Assembly (NCBI GenBank): GCA_033065855.1
Contig: JAVXUO010001037.1
Span: 804,501-868,500 of the forward strand
DNA from: Escallonia rubra
Taxonomy: Eukaryota; Streptophyta; Magnoliopsida; Escalloniales; Escalloniaceae
Direction: 5' to 3'
Length of the DNA stretch: 64,000 nucleotides
The first letter of the stretch is position 1. The number at the start of each line of letters is the position of its first letter. The notes under the pieces are model-generated. The model saw nothing but the letters and a program-made list of their open reading frames with translations, did no database searches and had not been told where the DNA came from. Of this stretch, positions 60,056 to 64,000 are shown piece by piece. The translations under genes and the position numbers were made by a program.

Positions 60056-63000
60056 ATGGCGGGCCAGAGAGATGAAAGTACTGTGGGGCAGGGTACACAA
60101 GGAACTGATCCTAATTTGCGAGAGATAATTGGATTGGTTGGACGTATAGCTAATGCCTTAGAATCTTCACAAAATAATCAGCAACACAGTCAGGTTGGCG
60201 AGAGTTCTCAGGTGAGGTACGCTATAGCTACTGATGATCTGCCCTTCCTTGAGAGATTTGTTAAGCTTAAGCCTACTGTATTCGCGGGTGGCCCTAATTC
60301 AGATGAGGCAGAGGAATGGATAAGCAATAAGGAGAAACTATTTGAGAGAATGCAATTAACTCCTTCACAGAAAGTTTCTTTGGCTACTTTTTATTTGAGT
60401 GAGGATGCGGGGTTTTGGTGGAAGACGATTGATGCGAAGTGGACAGCCGGTAATGTGATAAGAACTTGGGATTTGTTTATTACTGAGTTTAATAACAAGT
60501 ATATTCCGGCAAGTGTTAGAAGAGATAGAGAATTGGCTTTCCTACAACTTGAACAGAAAAACAAGACTGTACAAGAATATGAAAAGGAATTTACTGCTTT
60601 AGCTCGACATGCTTCCTATCTGGTTGAGGGTGGTGATAGGAAAGCCAGAAAGTTTGAAACTGGCTTGAATCCTGACATACAGGAAGCTATAGCACCTCTT
60701 AATAGCTCTGATTATCACGAGATTGTAGATCGGGCACTTAATATTGAGAGGACTTTGAAGTTTACACGGGCAAAGAGGGCACATATGAGTTTATCTAGGC
60801 CCCCGGTGCCACAGTGGCAGGCAGGAAGATTTCCTTCAACATCTGGTGATAGGAAATTTCTGAGAACAGATATGAGGAGTATGGCGTATACACCTAGACC
60901 CCAGACACAGGGATTTATGCCCCGACCATTTATAACTGGACCACGACCTCAGCCTAGGCCTGGAGTGAGGCCTACTCAGTATATACCACCTCAACAGCAG
61001 CCTGTACAAGCAGTTAGTCGATATTGCACATTTTGTGGTATGACTGGGCATACATAAGAGGTTTGTAGGAAGAGAAAGGGAACATGTTTTGCATGTGGGA
61101 CACATGGGCATCATATGAAGGATTGTCCTAAGAATAAAGGATCTGTGGCTATTACTGCTGGGGAAGCATCTGGTACTGGTATTGGTACCGGTAGAAGGGT
61201 GAATAAACCGACGATAAAGGCTAGAGCATTTGCACTGGGACAAGATGAAGTACAGGGATCGCCTGCAGTTGTTGGAGGTACTGTTCTAATTTCTGGTACT
61301 TTGGCTAGAGTATTGATTGATCCTGGCTCTACACATTCATATGTCGCATCACATTTCTTACATCATTTGCCTATGATGTCAAAGTCTTTACCTTTTGTGG
61401 TCAAAGTCAGTACCCCTGTGGGTGATTCTTTATATACAGATAGAGTGTACAAAGCCTGTGAGATTAACATGAATAACCATGTACTGCATGCTAATTTGAT
61501 TGCATTGCCTATGCGGGAGTTGGATGTTATTTTGGGTATGGATTGGTTATCCCACAATCATGCTAGTGTTGACTGTTTTGCCAAGACTGTTACGTTTACT
61601 TTACCTGATCAGTCGGTATTCATGTACGTGGGTGATAAAAGTCCAACTGTTGTCCCTATTATTTCTGCCTTACGTGCTCAGAAGTTACTTGATAAGGGTT
61701 GTGTGGGATATATTGTGTATGCTATTGACTGTTCGAAGACAGTGACTAGGCTGGAGGACATCCCTATTGTTCAAGAATATTCGGATGTATTTTCTCAGGA
61801 CTTGATTACTCTACCACCTGATAGGGAGATAGAATTTGTTATTGAACTTGTTCCAGGCACTACACCTATATCCAAAGCTCCCTACAGAATGGCTCCTGCT
61901 GAGTTGAAAGAGTTAAAGGTGCAATTACAAGATTTACTTGATAAAGGTTTTATTAGACCAAGTACTTCACCTTGGGGTTCGCCTGTCTTATTTGTTAAGA
62001 AAAAGGATGGTACCTTACGTTTATGTATCAACTACAGACAGTTAAATCAGGTAACCATAAAGAATAAATATCCATTACCCCATATCGAGGATTTATTTGA
62101 TCAATTGCAAGGAGCTAAGATATTTTCCAAATTGGATTTGAGGTCAGGTTATCATCAGTTAAAGGTGAGGGATGAGGATGTCCCTAATACTACTTTCAGG
62201 ACTAGGTATGGTCATTACGAATTTTTAGTTATGCCATTAGGGGTTACTAATGCACCCGCAGCGTTTATGGATTTGATGAATCGCATATTCAAACCATACT
62301 TGGATAGTTTTGTGGTAGTCTTTATTGATGATATTTTGGTTTATTCTCGGGATACCCAACAACATGCTCAGCATCTCAGACTTGTCTTGCAAACCTTACG
62401 GGATAAAAAGTTGTATGCCAAATTTGAAAAGTGTATGTTTTGGTTGGAACAAGTTGCTTTTCTTGGGCATATAATATCAGGTGCAGGAATATCAGTGGAT
62501 CCGGCTAAGATTGAGGCTATACAAAGTTGGAAAACGCCTTCAACAGTATCGGAGATACGTAGTTTCTTAGGGCTAGCCGGATATTACCGTAGATTTGTTG
62601 AGGGATTTTCTAAAATTGCTGGTCCATTATCCCGTTTGACTCAGAAGAAAGTAACTTTTATTTGGGATGGTAAATGTGAGAATAGTTTTCAGGAGTTGAA
62701 ACATAGATTGGTCAGTGCACCCATTTTGGTTCTGCCTAACGGGAATGATGATTTTGTAATATACAGTGATGCATCTCACAAAGGTTTGGGTTGTGTGCTT
62801 ATGCAAAGGGGTAAGGTAATCGCTTATGCATCACGTAAATTGAAGCCATATGAAGAGAATTATCCTACTCATGATCTAGAGTTAGCAGCTATTGTTTTTG
62901 CCTTGCATAAGTGGAGACATTATTTGTATGGAGCAGTATTTGAGGTCTACACTGATCATAAGAGTTTGAAATATTTATTTTCACAGAAGGAATTGAATAT

Positions 63001-64000
63001 GAGACAACGTAGATGGATGGAATTATTAAACGATTACAGTTGTTCTATTTCATATCACCCAGGTAAGGCTAATGTGGTTGCTGATGCCTTAAGCCGAAAG
63101 AATATGATTGCTAGTTTAATGCTTAAGGAATGGCATATGTTAACTGATGTGTGTGATTGGAGGCCGCGCGCCACTAGGACGGGATTTCTATTTGCTAATA
63201 TTAAAGTTTGGCCAGCATTAATGCAATTGATACGGGAAGCTCAGGGAAAGGACCCAGAGTTGCTAAAAATTAGAACGGAGGTGGAGCAAAGGTTACAACC
63301 TGAATTTTCATTATCTTCGGAAGATATATTGAGATTTAGAGATCGTGTTTGTGTACCAAATGATGCCGAGGTTAAACATGAGATTTTGAAAGAAGCACAT
63401 CAGAGTAAGTACAGTATTCATATAGGGCAGCACTAAAATGTACATAGATTTGAAATCACATTATTGTTGGATTTGTCTGAAAGGTGATATAGCCTAATTT
63501 GCTTCCAAGTGCCTAACATGTCAGTTGGTAAAGGCAGGACATCAAAAGCCAGGTTGTTATTTACAGCCTCTATCTATTCTTGAGTGGAAATGGGAGCACA
63601 TATCTATGGATTTTATTGACAGGTTTACCACGGACTCGAGACGGAAATGATGCCATTTGGGTAATAGTAGACCGTCTTACTAAATCTGCACATTTTCTTC
63701 CACTGAATATGAAATATTCCATGGAAAAACTGGCTAAATTGTATATCGATGAGATAGTTCGCTTGCATGGGGTTCCTGTTAGCATTGTTTCTGACAGGGA
63801 TCCACATTTTACTTCTCGATTTTGGCAAGCTTTTCAGAAAGCTATGGGTACACAGTTGGCCTTGAGTACAGCCTTTCACCCTCAGACAGATGGTCAGAGT
63901 GAGCGTATTATTCAGACCCTGGAGGATATGTTACGAGCTTGTGTGATAGACTTGAAAGGTAGTTGGGATTCACATTTACCACTTGTTGAATTCTCTTATA
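60056..64000 (+). pseudogene. gag-pol polyprotein of the gypsy element, one in-frame stop, two frameshifts
   Basis: The frame starts at ATG 60056 (or 60047) and stays open to 63436 except for TAA at 61055-61057 in the first of two CCHC knuckles. Gag core about 60230-60760. Protease has LIDPGSTHS (61316-61342; the family usual is D-S/T-G, here D-P-G, so the active-site triad is altered). RT has FIDDI at 62321-62335. RNase H has YSDAS (about 62764) and YTDHKSL (about 62948). The linker [14 protein letters not shown] ends near 63096. A one-base gain near 63424-63430 shifts the frame, a TAA follows at 63495-63497, and a second shift lies near 63616-63622. After that the integrase core is open to the window end, with Asp codons at about 63609 and 63792. 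The element is defective. Confidence 0.9.

Larger units (their letters stand above)
57721..64000 (+). mobile_element. Ty3/gypsy retrotransposon, Tekay/Del-like, 5' LTR to integrase, runs off window
   Basis: In order: LTR 57721-59932, a primer-binding site for tRNA-iMet at 59938-59949, then gag, protease, reverse transcriptase, RNase H and integrase. This gene order is gypsy, and gag-pol in one frame, an iMet primer and 2.2-kb LTRs fit a chromovirus of the Tekay/Del type. The chromodomain and 3' LTR would lie beyond 64000. Target duplication cannot be checked; the five bases before the LTR are GGACT. Confidence 0.92.

Overview
This is a repeat-dominated, AT-rich window from a flowering plant nuclear genome, most likely a eudicot. 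The evidence is a spliced single-copy plant gene, a cysteine-rich defensin-like gene, plant-specific transposon families (MULEs, plant mobile domain ORFs, Ty3/gypsy and Ty1/copia LTRs, hAT and Harbinger MITEs) and no bacterial operon structure. I cannot name the species.

Layout. 1-5988: the right-hand end of a Ty3/gypsy-type retroelement. It has a spliced antisense ORF with a plant mobile domain (PMD), a 68-bp tandem array abutting that ORF's start, and a 3' LTR with a 24-bp minisatellite. 5989-11118: non-coding, degenerate repeats plus a hAT-type MITE with a perfect 8-bp target duplication. 11119-14216: a solo LTR related to the first LTR, flanked by ACTCT. 14222-18790 and 31895-33040: a duplicated defensin-like (DEFL) locus. 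One copy is intact (15806-16603) and one is a broken pseudogene.

18.8-31.9 kb: a nested stack sitting between two parts of the second DEFL copy. A decayed MULE (minus-strand transposase, plus-strand GRF-type zinc finger remnant) is interrupted by a gypsy-type solo LTR (19768-26266). That LTR is itself interrupted by a Harbinger-like element (20182-22115) and a copia solo LTR (23508-24969). A further 1.2-kb insertion (29716-30897) splits the MULE N-terminus. Four of these insertions have readable target-site duplications.

34377-35634: a long-inverted-repeat (foldback/MULE-type) element. 37640-46089, minus strand: the one clearly conserved cellular gene, a seven-exon RWD plus RING E3 ubiquitin ligase of the RNF25 family (352 aa), with a hAT-like MITE in intron 2. 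48.3-57.1 kb: a second decayed MULE transposase followed on the same strand by a multi-exon PMD pseudogene. 57721-64000: the 5' LTR, tRNA-iMet primer site, gag and most of pol of a Tekay/Del-like gypsy element. It is broken by one in-frame stop and two frameshifts and runs off the window.

Only the RNF25-like and DEFL genes look functional. The rest records successive transposon insertion and decay. I found no convincing tRNA, rRNA, CRISPR or other ncRNA gene.
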